From contig NZ_AQOV01000002.1 of assembly GCF_000365425.1 (NCBI RefSeq), positions 1,116,001 to 1,180,000 of the forward strand: a stretch of DNA of 64,000 nucleotides. Reading direction: 5' to 3'. This document shows positions 9,838-18,623 of this stretch, in pieces (position 1 is the stretch's first letter; each line of letters begins with the position of its first letter). This DNA is from Methylomonas sp. MK1 (GTDB lineage Bacteria; Pseudomonadota; Gammaproteobacteria; Methylococcales; Methylomonadaceae). A program made the position numbers and the translations under genes. Below the pieces are notes generated by a model, which ran no database searches, was not told the origin of the DNA, and was given only the letters and a program-made list of their open reading frames with translations.

Positions 9838-10224
9838 TTAGTGGCTGGAAACATAAAGTTTGTGCATTTCTTCATAGCGGCTCAAAGCTTCTTTCAACGA
9901 TTCCCCGGCCAATTGCAAATCGCCGCCGCGCGCTGCTTTCCATGCGGTATTCAGACGTTTGCCGGCATGTTGGCGTTTGACTTCGAGATCGTTGTTCTCG
10001 ATGTCTTTTTGCTGTTGTTTGGCATTGCTGACCAGCTCGGCGACGGTTTCTTTGTCCGCGCCGTTTTCCACCGCGGAGATGGACGCTTTGACTTTGGAAA
10101 TGGTGCTTTCCAGAGCGGCTCTTACTTCTTCGTGGCTAAAGGTCGCCGCGGAGACAGGAAAACACAGCGCACTGATAAGGGAGATTGCTATAGAGAAAAT
10201 TATGAATTCTTTGCGTGACATCAT
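9838..10224 (-). CDS. small secreted helical protein, unknown function
   Basis: 128 residues from the ATG at 10224 (GAGG 8 bases upstream; a second ATG follows at once). A signal peptide (MMSRKEFIIFSIAISLISALCFPVSA) ends about residue 26 with an AxA-like site. The mature part is almost all charged helix, with AALESTISKVKASISAVENGADKETVAEL and a tail rich in Lys, Glu and Ala, and no Cys. It is probably a periplasmic protein. I do not recognise the family. It stands alone between ftsH and a divergent gene. Confidence 0.7.
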   Translation of the reverse strand: MMSRKEFIIFSIAISLISALCFPVSAATFSHEEVRAALESTISKVKASISAVENGADKETVAELVSNAKQQQKDIENNDLEVKRQHAGKRLNTAWKAARGGDLQLAGESLKEALSRYEEMHKLYVSSH

Positions 10225-10555
10225 GATGTTAACCTCGGTAAACAAGAAAAAATAAATCGATAGAGGGTTGGGCCTCGGCACTTCAGGATCAAAACGAACT
10301 TATGTTTCGAGAGCTTCGTTTCAATTGTTAGTGTGGGTAGAGTTTATCAGATTATGGTTCTGATTAGAACTTAATTTGTTTCCATCAGAACTACTTGTGT
10401 GTTTTTCATCACACTTTTTAATTGAATATGCATAATCGTAACGGTGAGAATTGGTACGAAGGCACGTGCTGGATTGAATTGATCGCCAGCAATTCCGTGT
10501 TTTATTGGTAAGCTAAGGGCATAACTACTCTTATAACCACGCCTCGGAGAAAATA
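10225..10555. other. intergenic region between two divergent secreted-protein genes
   Basis: AT-rich, and it must hold both promoters. A perfect dyad GTTCT-GATT-AGAAC lies at 10357-10370, a candidate operator. No gene is supported. Confidence 0.4.
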
Positions 10556-10957
10556 ATGACCACACTATTAAAAATTGCCGCCGCCACTTTGTTGAGTTTG
10601 AGCGGCACTTGTGCATATGCCTACGGCAGTAGTCAGAGTTCGCAGCACTGCGATAAACCGATGTTTTCGGAGTTTCAGCCGGCAACCAATAAATATTTGC
10701 AATCGTTTAGCGAGTTTTCGTTTATGGCTTCCGCCAACACCACGCCAACTTCGGTTGTGGTTAACGTCAGTGCAGGCGAGACCAAATATCAATTCACCGC
10801 TAAACAACTGCAAATTACCCAACAACCTAGCGGCCGCTTAGAGGTAAAGGGCAAAGTGGATAGACCTATAGAAGGTGGTTTCGCGCGCTTGAGTATTACC
10901 GCACACAGCAAACCCGGTTGTGAAAAAACCGACGGGTATCTGATTCGCATTCATTGA
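10556..10957 (+). CDS. small secreted protein, unknown function
   Basis: 133 residues with a clear signal peptide (MTTLLKIAAATLLSLSGTCAYA), preceded by GGAGA at a good distance. The mature part has two Cys (in QHCDKP and KPGCEK) that could form a disulfide, and alternating polar and hydrophobic residues suggesting a small beta-rich domain (SVVVNVSAG, QFTAKQLQITQ, RLEVKGKVDRP). I do not recognise the family. A short hairpin CTCGG-TTCAC-CCGAG with a weak T-run follows at about 10972-10993. Confidence 0.65.
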   Translation: MTTLLKIAAATLLSLSGTCAYAYGSSQSSQHCDKPMFSEFQPATNKYLQSFSEFSFMASANTTPTSVVVNVSAGETKYQFTAKQLQITQQPSGRLEVKGKVDRPIEGGFARLSITAHSKPGCEKTDGYLIRIH

Positions 10958-11456
10958 TCGCGTAAATCTCGGTTCACCCGAGGCTTTTACCGACCTAAGC
11001 CCCTGGCCAATAACCCGCAGGGGCTGCAATCTCGCTAGTTAGCAAGGTTTTTGAATGCCCAGGGTTCTCTGCATGACTGCTTTCTAAAAATGTTTGAAAC
11101 ACTTTTCCCTTTGTCTTGCCGATTGTTAACCTGGGACTCAAATATCCTAACTCCCGCGCCGACGGGAGCCGGTTGCTGCATGAGATTCTCTGTGCGGGAC
11201 GGACCGCCATAGGGCATGCAGAGCCTAAACCTTCCCTATCGCCAAACTCAACGACGGAGGAGCATCCGGCAATACTGGATATCTGGTCTATAGTTGCGAT
11301 TAATCGACAGATCCAGTGTTGGGACGTTAGAGGCGTTCAGAGTAATGCCCAATCCTGGTGCTGTCACCAGCCGGACTACTAGGTTACCCGCGAGGTAATT
11401 TCCGGAACGGCTGGGTAGAGATAACCGCACGTCAAGAGATTAAAAAGGTGATAACA
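10958..11456. other. 499-base leader region before the PEP-CTERM subtilase
   Basis: It holds a weak hairpin at its left end, REP-like copy 2 (11150-11173) and then about 280 bases with several short dyads before the ATG at 11457. No ORF with a ribosome binding site is seen. The length suggests a long 5' leader for the subtilase gene. Confidence 0.4.
11150..11173. repeat. REP-like GC-rich palindrome, copy 2
   Basis: ACTCCCGCGCCGACGGGAGC followed by CGGTT, matching copy 1 at 1212-1233 in most positions, including the CGGGAGCCGG end. Confidence 0.5.
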
Positions 11457-12959
11457 ATGATTAAAAAGCCTGGGTTTTATCTGTTTCCATTGTTGTTTTT
11501 GGCATCCGCAGCTGCCGCCGATTACAAAGCCGATATCGGCTATCAAGCCTTGCTAACTCAATTGGGCGCAAACACTCCGACCGGCGAGGGCGTCAATGTG
11601 GTTCAAGCCGAAGCATCCTTAGTGGAATCGAGAGATCACCCTGATTACCCCATCTACGCGCCGGATATTCTTAACGCCCAATTTGCCGGCAAGACGTTTA
11701 GTTTCCCGGGTAAAAAAGCCAGTACCTCGCCATCGGCACATGCTACCAGTGTCGGTGCCAGGTTTTACGGTAAGGATTCCATTGCTCACGGCATAAACAA
11801 TATCGCCAGTTATGATGCCAACGCCTGGATCGAAAGTCTCATTAGTCCAGCTGCCTTGGCTCCTGTCAACGCCAGTCGGATTGCAAACCATAGCTGGGTC
11901 GGCAAAGGCGACACCGTGCCGGAAACGGCGATGATTCTGCGCCTTGTTGATCGACAGGTGCAGCGCAACGAATTCATCCAAGTGGTTGGTATGCACAACG
12001 GCCTTAGCGACTCACCCTTATTGGGTAGTGCTTACAACGCGATTGCGGTGGGTCGTACCGATGGCAGACAAGATAGGGGATCCGATGCGGTGGATTCTTT
12101 GTATATAGCGGGACGGACGCGTCCCGATGTAGTCGCGCCGCAAACCACCACCAGCGGAGCCACACCCATAGTAGCCGCTGCTGCCGCGTTATTAGTTGAG
12201 ACCGGCCACAAGGGCGCGGCCAATCTATCGCAGGGATCTATTGATATTGAAGGCGTGGGAACGGTTTACAACGCCGAACGCGCCGAAACCGTTAAAGCCG
12301 CGCTGCTGGCGGGCGCCGACAGAGCGACGCAGAATACTTCAACCACGGATAATATCGTCGATTACCGCATCAGCGGCCATCAAACGCTGAACGGCCTGGA
12401 CGATAGATTCGGGGCCGGCCAACTGAATATTTTGCATAGTTACCAAATCATCGCCAGCGGCGAACAAGATAGCCTGGAAGATGGCGGTGCCCAGAACGGC
12501 ATCGGCTTGGCCGGATTCGACGTGGATACCGAGTTTGGCGGCTTGGCTAGCAATAGTCTGGCGACATATAAGTTCGCCGCCGCGACGGATATGAATTTGC
12601 AGGCGTCTTTGGTATGGAATCTTGGGGTATCGAACGACCTGAATCTGACAAGCACTTTGCACGACCTGAATCTGGAGTTGTTCGATAGCACGGCACAAAA
12701 CATCGCCGCGTTCTCGGCGAGCAGCGCCGACAACAGCGAGAACCTGTGGCTTAGTCTGGTCACCGGTCATCACTACGAATTACGGGTCAAGTCCGGTGAA
12801 GCCAGTCCGTTCAACTGGGATTACGCATTGGCCTGGCATATGAGTCCGCTGCAATCGGCACCGGTTCCGTTGCCGGGCACATTTTACTTGTTCTTTTCCG
12901 CGCTCGGCGGGCTTGGCTGGCTGGTTCGCGGGAAACGGTGGAACACTCAAGTATGCTGA
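11457..12959 (+). CDS. exported subtilase-like protein with VPLPA/PEP-CTERM tail
   Basis: 500 residues from the ATG at 11457 (AAGGTG upstream). It has a signal peptide (to about residue 20) and a body related to S8 peptidases: His95 in SAHATSVG, Asn181 in GMHNG (oxyanion position) and Ser233 in TTSGATPIV, followed by the helix AAAAALLVE. The site expected for the catalytic Asp reads GVNVVQAEAS (45-54), with no Asp. A beta-rich domain follows, and the end carries VPLPGTFYLFFSALGGLG then RGKR: the sorting tail cut by an exosortase-type transpeptidase. It is probably anchored or released at the cell surface. Activity is uncertain because of the missing Asp. Confidence 0.75.
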   Translation: MIKKPGFYLFPLLFLASAAAADYKADIGYQALLTQLGANTPTGEGVNVVQAEASLVESRDHPDYPIYAPDILNAQFAGKTFSFPGKKASTSPSAHATSVGARFYGKDSIAHGINNIASYDANAWIESLISPAALAPVNASRIANHSWVGKGDTVPETAMILRLVDRQVQRNEFIQVVGMHNGLSDSPLLGSAYNAIAVGRTDGRQDRGSDAVDSLYIAGRTRPDVVAPQTTTSGATPIVAAAAALLVETGHKGAANLSQGSIDIEGVGTVYNAERAETVKAALLAGADRATQNTSTTDNIVDYRISGHQTLNGLDDRFGAGQLNILHSYQIIASGEQDSLEDGGAQNGIGLAGFDVDTEFGGLASNSLATYKFAAATDMNLQASLVWNLGVSNDLNLTSTLHDLNLELFDSTAQNIAAFSASSADNSENLWLSLVTGHHYELRVKSGEASPFNWDYALAWHMSPLQSAPVPLPGTFYLFFSALGGLGWLVRGKRWNTQVC

Positions 12960-13417
12960 TTTAAGGAAACTCTGGGCAAGCAGTTTTCATCAGCGCTTCA
13001 GCGCGCTGATTGCGAGCGTAATCAACACTTTGTATCAGCGGTTGCGCTCCCTCTCTTCAGCCTATTCAGATACCCAAGGGGCATAAGTTGTGGCAAATAA
13101 CTTTGCACATGAGTTATTTCACGGAAAATTCCCCGCGCATTACCACTCGCCATCTACGTATCTTTCTGTATTTAAAGAAAAATGTTTTGTGGTCTGAATG
13201 TTGTATGTGGATCAGCGTGCTTAGCCGTAGGCGTAGAAACGGCTAACACGATTTGGGACTTCCAATCATTCATATTCGGTTCTGTCGCTGACTTTGCAAA
13301 CTGGACCCGCTGCGCGGATTAACCGCTTCCGAATACGCGGGAATGACGAATTTTTAGAGGCCCTGAAAATCAAGTTCCCAATGCGCTCTAATTTCAATCA
13401 ACATAAAGGTTGTAATC
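12960..13417. other. 458-base intergenic region, no gene seen
   Basis: It contains a CAGCGC-TTCAGC-GCGCTG hairpin (about 12991-13010) just after the subtilase stop and several degenerate repeat-like pieces (for example GCGGGAATGACGAATTTTT near 13337). No convincing ORF or clear terminator is seen. Confidence 0.4.
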
Positions 13418-14146
13418 GTGAATAAACTAATAAAATCAATTGGTATCGCCGGATTGGCGGGGTATGCGTTCATTGCCGAGGCCCAAGCAAATACTCTGGA
13501 AGTGTCAGGAACCATTTATAAAGTAAGCGGCGGCACTACTTACGATACTTGGAAAATCAATATGCTTAGCGGCGGTACTTTCAAAGTCGATGTGTTGGCT
13601 TATGAGGCCACTCAAAAGCAAACATCCACCGCCGGTTACCAGGAAATCGACCTTAACAACGACGGTGAAATTACATTTCTGGATCCGGATACTTATATCT
13701 ACCGCGATGACGGCTTGCTGGATGCCGGCGATATGTTGGCGCGTTGCGACGATTCCGACGGCAATCACTGCCCCGATAGCAGCAATCAGCCGATTTTGAC
13801 TAACACCGACGGTTCGGCGGACGGTTCCCTTTTCTTGCGCGATCCGGCATTTAACGTAACCTTGCAGGCCGGTAATTATTTATATCTGGTGGCCGATTAC
13901 ACCTTATCGACCAGTGAAGCCGTCGCGGGTATCAATACTAACGATAACTTGACCTTACCGACCGGGCTTGCCGCCCGCGATCACGGCGACTATCGGCTTA
14001 CCTTGAGCTCCGATACCCTGAATTTTTCTCTGGCTGGCAATACCATCACCGTCTCGCAAGTGCCGGTTCCCGGCGCCGTTTGGTTATTCGGCAGTGCGCT
14101 GGCCGGATTGGCGGCGGTAGGGCGGCGTAAGATAGTTGCGGTTTGA
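13418..14146 (+). CDS. exported protein with calcium-loop motif and VPLPA/PEP-CTERM tail
   Basis: 242 residues from a GTG (AAAGG 8 bases upstream). A signal peptide ends near AEAQA-NTLE. A loop DLNNDGEITFLDPD (about 73-86), with further Asp-rich stretches (YRDDGLLDAGD, CDDSDGNHC), looks like a dockerin or EF-hand-type calcium site. The C-terminus has QVPVPGAVWLFGSALAGLAA then GRRK, a classic exosortase sorting tail. It is probably a surface or extracellular-matrix protein. No exosortase gene is in the window, so sorting must rely on genes elsewhere. Confidence 0.8.
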   Translation: MNKLIKSIGIAGLAGYAFIAEAQANTLEVSGTIYKVSGGTTYDTWKINMLSGGTFKVDVLAYEATQKQTSTAGYQEIDLNNDGEITFLDPDTYIYRDDGLLDAGDMLARCDDSDGNHCPDSSNQPILTNTDGSADGSLFLRDPAFNVTLQAGNYLYLVADYTLSTSEAVAGINTNDNLTLPTGLAARDHGDYRLTLSSDTLNFSLAGNTITVSQVPVPGAVWLFGSALAGLAAVGRRKIVAV

Positions 14147-14156
14147 CCTTGGTTAG

Positions 14157-14187
14157 CAGCGGGAAGCTTCGGCTTCCCGCTGTTTTA
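14157..14187 (+). terminator. intrinsic terminator after the PEP-CTERM gene
   Basis: A perfect 11-bp stem, CAGCGGGAAGC-TTCG-GCTTCCCGCTG, with a TTCG loop and a short T-run (TTTTA), 10 bases after the stop codon. Confidence 0.8.
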
Positions 14188-14443
14188 CGGTCTGGTATCG
14201 CACCAAAACTAGCGAACTCCTTACTCGCTGCTGTTCCGAAATTTCCCTGAAAGCCTTTGTTTACGGCAAGCCTAGCCATGCGTTGGTTAGGTCTGTATCT
14301 GGATTCTTATATCTCAATATAAGATATTTAATTCTAAATATATCGTTTTTGTTGGTTACTGGCTTTGCGTAGCATACGCAACGTGGTCAAACAAAGCCCA
14401 GCTTGTCGCAAGCAGATCCGATAACCCTTTTTCAGGAGCACCC

Positions 14444-15442
14444 ATGAGATTTACCCATACCTTTAAGCCCTTACTCTTCGGTATAGCCCTGGCCCTGAGC
14501 GGCAACGCACTGGCCGAACGCACCTTGCTGAACGTCTCCTACGACCCGACTCGCGAGTTATATAAAGAATATAACCAACTGTTTAGCCAATACTGGAAAA
14601 CCAAAACCGGCGAAGATGTCACCATCCAGCAATCGCATGGCGGCGGCGGCAAACAAACCCGCGCCGTGATCGATGGCCTGGAAGCCGATGTGGTGACCTT
14701 GGCCCTGTCGGGCGACATCGATCAAATCCACGAGAAAGCCAACTTGTTGCCAAAAGACTGGCAAAGCAAATTGCCTAACAACAGCTTGCCTTATACCTCG
14801 ACTATCGTGTTCCTGGTGCGCAAGGGCAACCCCAAAGCCATTAAAAACTGGGACGATTTGGTCAAAGACGGCGTCTCCGTCGTCACCCCCAACCCGAAAA
14901 CCTCCGGCGGCGCCCGCTATAATTACCTGGCGGCCTGGGCGTTCGCGGAAAAGAAAAACGGCAGCAAGGACGCCGCCAAGGCTTTTGTGGAGAAGCTGTT
15001 TAAAAACGTGCCGGTACTGGATTCCGGCGCGCGCGGCTCCACCACCACTTTTGCCGAACGGGAAATCGGCGACGTACTGATTACCTGGGAAAACGAAGCC
15101 TACCTGGTGTTGAAAGAATTCGGCGCCGATAAGTTCGAAGTGGTCACCCCGCCGTTTAGCATCCTGGCCGAGCCACCGGTGGCGGTGATCGAAGCGGTGG
15201 CGAAAAAGAACGGCACCCAGGACCTGGCGACCGAGTACCTGAAATATCTCTACACCAAGGAGGCCCAGGAGATTATCGCCAAAAACTTCTATCGGCCGAC
15301 CGACAAAGACATCGCGGCTAAATACGCCAAACAATTCCCGACTTTGGACCTAGTCAGCGTCGCGCAACTGGGCGGTTGGAGTGCTATACAGAAACAACAC
15401 TTCGACGATAACGGTGTGTTCGACAAAATTTACGGGCGCTAA
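14444..15442 (+). CDS. sbp: sulfate/thiosulfate-binding periplasmic protein (Sbp-like)
   Basis: 332 residues with signal peptide ([24 protein letters not shown]). It follows enterobacterial Sbp throughout: [47 protein letters not shown]. These include the Ser-Gly-Gly, Ala and Trp known to hold sulfate. The one clear change is at the position of Ser45 of mature Sbp: the usual HGGSGKQ reads HGGGGKQ here, so one sulfate hydrogen-bond donor is lost. It stands without cysT, cysW or cysA; the next gene is an EAL protein 28 bases on. It probably feeds a sulfate ABC importer encoded elsewhere. Confidence 0.92.
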   Translation: MRFTHTFKPLLFGIALALSGNALAERTLLNVSYDPTRELYKEYNQLFSQYWKTKTGEDVTIQQSHGGGGKQTRAVIDGLEADVVTLALSGDIDQIHEKANLLPKDWQSKLPNNSLPYTSTIVFLVRKGNPKAIKNWDDLVKDGVSVVTPNPKTSGGARYNYLAAWAFAEKKNGSKDAAKAFVEKLFKNVPVLDSGARGSTTTFAEREIGDVLITWENEAYLVLKEFGADKFEVVTPPFSILAEPPVAVIEAVAKKNGTQDLATEYLKYLYTKEAQEIIAKNFYRPTDKDIAAKYAKQFPTLDLVSVAQLGGWSAIQKQHFDDNGVFDKIYGR

Positions 15443-15470
15443 GAATGCTTAGGCAGTGGAGGGTGTAGCC

Positions 15471-16373
15471 ATGGTGGAAAATACCATCGAATTGCTCCGT
15501 GACGATCTGGAACGGGCCTTGTATCTGGATCTGGACGAATTCAAACTGGAAATCCAGCAACAGGAAGTTTTGAGTCGGTTTATTGGCCTGAAATTGCGCA
15601 GCGAGTTTCAACCGGTGTTCGATGCCGGCAAATCCCAGGGCCTACTTGGCTACGAAGCCTTGTTGCGCACATCCACCGGCTTGGAAGCCGTAAGTCCGGA
15701 CTTTGCATTTAGTTGGGCGGATAACCAGGGCAAACTGGTGAAGTTGGATAGGGTGGCGAGAACCCTGCACATGCTTAACTATCTGAATCTGCCGGCGGAT
15801 AAGGGCTTGCTGTTTTTAAACGTACATCCCAAATTGCTGGTGAGCGTGAATACGCACGGCAAGGTGTTCGAACACATTCTGCATTTACATTCCGTGCCGA
15901 CTACAAAAGTCGTGCTGGAGATCATGGAAAACGCGGTGGAAGCCGATCAACAGTTGCTCGAAGCGGTGGACAATTATCGTGATCGCGGCTTTCAGGTGGC
16001 TATCGATAACTTCGGTAGCCGGCATTCCAATCTGGACTGCTTGTGGCGTTTATCGCCCAGCTTTGTGAAACTGGATTTAAGCATCATCCATCAGGCGCAA
16101 ACCGATGCCAAGATTCGCCGGGTGTTGCCGAAATTGATCGAAATCATCCAGGCCTTGGGCGCGCAAGCGATCATCGAAGGCATCGAAAACGAAGTGCAAC
16201 TGGATATTGCCTTGGATGCCGGCGGCAAATTGCTGCAAGGTTACTTCCTGGGTCGGCCGGCCGCGGCTGGGCACTGGCAAAAACCTAGGTCGGTGGTGCA
16301 AGACAATCCTTTAATGCCCGGTGCGCCTCAGCATTTTGGTAGTTTCAGCGTCCCGGCCCAGCATGGTATGTAA
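15471..16373 (+). CDS. EAL-domain protein with degenerate metal site
   Basis: 300 residues from the ATG at 15471, chosen because GGAGGG lies 7 bases before it; a GTG at 15456 is less likely. A short helical N-terminus is followed by an EAL domain: GYEALLR (Glu62), LNVHPKLL (Asn117), LEIMEN (Glu150), VKLD (Lys200), EGIEN and QGYFLGRP. The DDFGTG loop reads DNFGSR (Asp179-Asn180), so one metal-binding Asp is changed and the following Gly is lost. Cyclic di-GMP hydrolysis is therefore doubtful, and it may be a sensor or scaffold. It is 28 bases after sbp and probably co-transcribed. Confidence 0.85.
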   Translation: MVENTIELLRDDLERALYLDLDEFKLEIQQQEVLSRFIGLKLRSEFQPVFDAGKSQGLLGYEALLRTSTGLEAVSPDFAFSWADNQGKLVKLDRVARTLHMLNYLNLPADKGLLFLNVHPKLLVSVNTHGKVFEHILHLHSVPTTKVVLEIMENAVEADQQLLEAVDNYRDRGFQVAIDNFGSRHSNLDCLWRLSPSFVKLDLSIIHQAQTDAKIRRVLPKLIEIIQALGAQAIIEGIENEVQLDIALDAGGKLLQGYFLGRPAAAGHWQKPRSVVQDNPLMPGAPQHFGSFSVPAQHGM

Positions 16374-16447
16374 GGTGTGATGATCGTAAATTTTTAATGT
16401 TTTACCGATGGCTCGGTGAGATGGGCTCTCCTGTGGCAATCCTGCTA

Positions 16448-16476
16448 ACCCCGCCGTTTTTCGGCGGGTTCTTTTT
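16448..16476 (+). terminator. intrinsic terminator after the EAL gene
   Basis: CCCGCCG-TTTTT-CGGCGGG followed by TTCTTTTT, 75 bases after the stop codon. Confidence 0.8.
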
Positions 16477-16507
16477 GCGGTTTGAGCCAGACTGATTGCC
16501 TTGAGCT

Positions 16508-16846
16508 TCAGTATCCATAGCTTAAATTGCGGATTTTTTTCAACTCGCCGTCTTCAAACTCCAGCAGCTGTTGAAATTTGCGCGGCCCGAAGTTGTAAAT
16601 CCATTCTTCGATTAGCACCTCTTCAAATTGATCTATCTCCAGTGCGCCGTAGGGATGCCGTAAGCGGCTGCCGCGGATTGCTCGGCGCTGTTCGACCGAA
16701 TCGGGTTCCCCGCATTTTTCCAACACTTCGGATTTATAGTCACCGACCTGGACCAGTTTATGTCCACAGCGCAGCGCAAGCGCATCGCCGGCAAATGCCA
16801 GCATGCCCAATGCCAACAGTATCCCTCTGATTGGCGAACCTGCCAT
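16508..16846 (-). CDS. DUF2845 secreted protein
   Basis: 112 residues with signal peptide (to about DALA, residue 24). The mature start LRCGHKLVQVGDYKSEVLEKCGEP is the hallmark of DUF2845, with two Cys likely in a disulfide, and the later part WIYNFGPRKFQQLLEFEDGELKKI also fits. It is related in design to small periplasmic proteins of the SmpA/OmlA type. Its start overlaps the stop of the SoxYZ-like gene by one base (TAATG), so it belongs to the deformylase-metallohydrolase-SoxYZ unit. The function is unknown. Confidence 0.85.
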   Translation of the reverse strand: MAGSPIRGILLALGMLAFAGDALALRCGHKLVQVGDYKSEVLEKCGEPDSVEQRRAIRGSRLRHPYGALEIDQFEEVLIEEWIYNFGPRKFQQLLEFEDGELKKIRNLSYGY

Positions 16847-17679
16847 TATGGGCTTACCGTATAACTTTGCGAGTAGCTGCCGCCCTTACTGCAAACATTC
16901 CGGCTGGTGGGCGATTCACAGGACACATCGGTAAATTCGGCTTTTAACTCGCCGGCCTTATCCGGCACAAAGTAGAAGCGGAAATTCGGGTCGGCGCTGA
17001 TCGCAATATCGATTTTCGCGTTGAGTACGGGCTTGCCATTAAACGTCACTTTCAATTGGTCGATGAAGTGCGATTTTCTGATAAATCGGGTCATTTGATC
17101 CATCTGCATACCCGTGAGGTTGGGATGGCTGATCATCAATTGCGTCAAGGCTGGTTGACCGCTTTGGATACCGTCATCGAGCCTAAACTTGACTTTGCCC
17201 AGCCGCTTCATGGCTTCATCCAGATCAGCGCCGATCGGTGCAGAGCAGCCGCCGCTGGCTTTTACGAATTTTTTGGTCATGCTGAACTTGCCGTCATTGG
17301 TTTCGGCAACCGCGCGAATGTCGCTATAGGTATTGACGCGCACGCGCAAGGCTAAATCGGCTTTGCCACTCTCCGGGAAGAACTCGAATTCCCCGACAAA
17401 CGGAAACGGGTTTTTATCGACGAACAGCCAGATCTTTTTGATGTATTTATCTTTGCTTTGTGCAAACTTGCTGGTGACTTTAACCGGCACAATCGCCGGA
17501 TCTTCCGCCCGATAAGGGGCATCCAATTCAATGACCGCGTTGGATTCTTCGATATTTTTACCAGCGAAAAATTGGCTTTTCAGAACCGTGTTCCAGGTAA
17601 TGTCATCGCCTTCCGCGGCAGCGGTCGCGGGCAAAATCATTAAAGCCAGCAGATAAATAAGGTTGTAAGGTTTATGCAT
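16846..17679 (-). CDS. quinoprotein dehydrogenase-associated SoxYZ-like carrier
   Basis: 277 residues with a signal peptide (about 1-22). It is a fusion of a SoxY-like domain (to about 150) and a SoxZ-like domain. The SoxY part ends in VKASGGCSAP, with one Cys in the place of the sulfur-carrying Cys of SoxY. Such fused carriers accompany PQQ alcohol dehydrogenases and a metallohydrolase in many methylotrophs; what they carry is not established. Here the metallohydrolase gene is 18 bases upstream, but no quinoprotein dehydrogenase is in the window. Confidence 0.87.
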   Translation of the reverse strand: MHKPYNLIYLLALMILPATAAAEGDDITWNTVLKSQFFAGKNIEESNAVIELDAPYRAEDPAIVPVKVTSKFAQSKDKYIKKIWLFVDKNPFPFVGEFEFFPESGKADLALRVRVNTYSDIRAVAETNDGKFSMTKKFVKASGGCSAPIGADLDEAMKRLGKVKFRLDDGIQSGQPALTQLMISHPNLTGMQMDQMTRFIRKSHFIDQLKVTFNGKPVLNAKIDIAISADPNFRFYFVPDKAGELKAEFTDVSCESPTSRNVCSKGGSYSQSYTVSP

Positions 17680-17697
17680 GCTTTTACTCTCCTCTGT

Positions 17698-18612
17698 TTA
17701 ATCTTCCCATTCCAGCTCGGCAAATGCGATAGTCACATTTTTGCGGTGGAATTGTTCAAATAATTGCCAATGCTTTTTGGCAGGCAAGCCGACGCTATTC
17801 ACCGCCTGCTCCAATGTTTTGCCTTGCTTGATCATGGCTCTCACTTCCGTTGCCAATCCAGTCAAGTAGGCTTTTTGCGCTTGTAGACTTGCCGGCCAAT
17901 CCTTCACCAACTGACCATGGCCGGGCACCACTAATTTGTAGTGATTTTTCTCCAAGCGCTCCATCTCCGACAACCAGCCTTTGATGCTGCCGTCTATCAC
18001 CGGGATATGCTCTAAAAACAATAGATCGGCTAGCCACATGGTATCGGTGGTCTTGTCGTAAATGCTTAAATCGTTATCGGTATGCGCGCTCGGATGGGCG
18101 GTCAGGAGCAGTTCGCGATTTCCCAGGTTCAAAGTCATTGTGTCCTTTACTTCTATACCGGGCGGAATGATGTTGTCTTGATTGACCTGAATATCCAGCA
18201 ATTCTGCTGCACGACCGAGGTAATGGTCGCCGCGCGTGGCCATAGCGCGCGCCAGCTTATGATGGCCGACAAACTGCACGCCCGGTTCCTTGAAGGCGAT
18301 ATTGCCGTAGATATGATCGGGATGCACATGGGTATTGATCACATAACAAACCGGTTTAGCGGTAACTTGCTTGATGGTATTGCGTAGCGCGATTCCCTGC
18401 TGCGGACTACCGCCGCTATCAATCACCGCCACGCAGCGCTCACCAATAATAAAGCCGATATTGGCAATCTCGCCGTGATTATCTCGATCCGGCCAATGGT
18501 GCGCGGAGGTATGTAGATAGATGCCCGGCGCCACTTGACTGAAAGACAGCGGCGGCAAAGCCATACTGCTGTAACTGGTCAATAGGCCTATTAACAACAA
18601 CACAAACTTCAT
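17698..18612 (-). CDS. quinoprotein relay metallo-beta-lactamase-fold hydrolase
   Basis: 304 residues with a signal peptide (MKFVLLLIGLLTSYSSMA). The metallo-beta-lactamase core is intact: THVHPDHIYGN (HxHxDH), a further His in HPSAHTDND, the metal-bridging Asp in MWLADLLF and VPGHG. It matches the secreted zinc hydrolases that travel with SoxYZ-like carriers near PQQ enzymes (related to SoxH). It begins 11 bases after the deformylase stop and ends 18 bases before the carrier gene, so the genes form one unit. The substrate is unknown. Confidence 0.85.
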   Translation of the reverse strand: MKFVLLLIGLLTSYSSMALPPLSFSQVAPGIYLHTSAHHWPDRDNHGEIANIGFIIGERCVAVIDSGGSPQQGIALRNTIKQVTAKPVCYVINTHVHPDHIYGNIAFKEPGVQFVGHHKLARAMATRGDHYLGRAAELLDIQVNQDNIIPPGIEVKDTMTLNLGNRELLLTAHPSAHTDNDLSIYDKTTDTMWLADLLFLEHIPVIDGSIKGWLSEMERLEKNHYKLVVPGHGQLVKDWPASLQAQKAYLTGLATEVRAMIKQGKTLEQAVNSVGLPAKKHWQLFEQFHRKNVTIAFAELEWED

Positions 18613-18623
18613 TCAGTTGGCTC

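Noticed and set aside
11200..11456. Possible cyclic di-GMP riboswitch in the leader of the PEP-CTERM subtilase (GGTTACC, GGGACGTTAGAGGC).
   Set aside because: Only fragments resemble the GEMM consensus; the order and the paired stems do not fit by eye. A covariance model search would decide.
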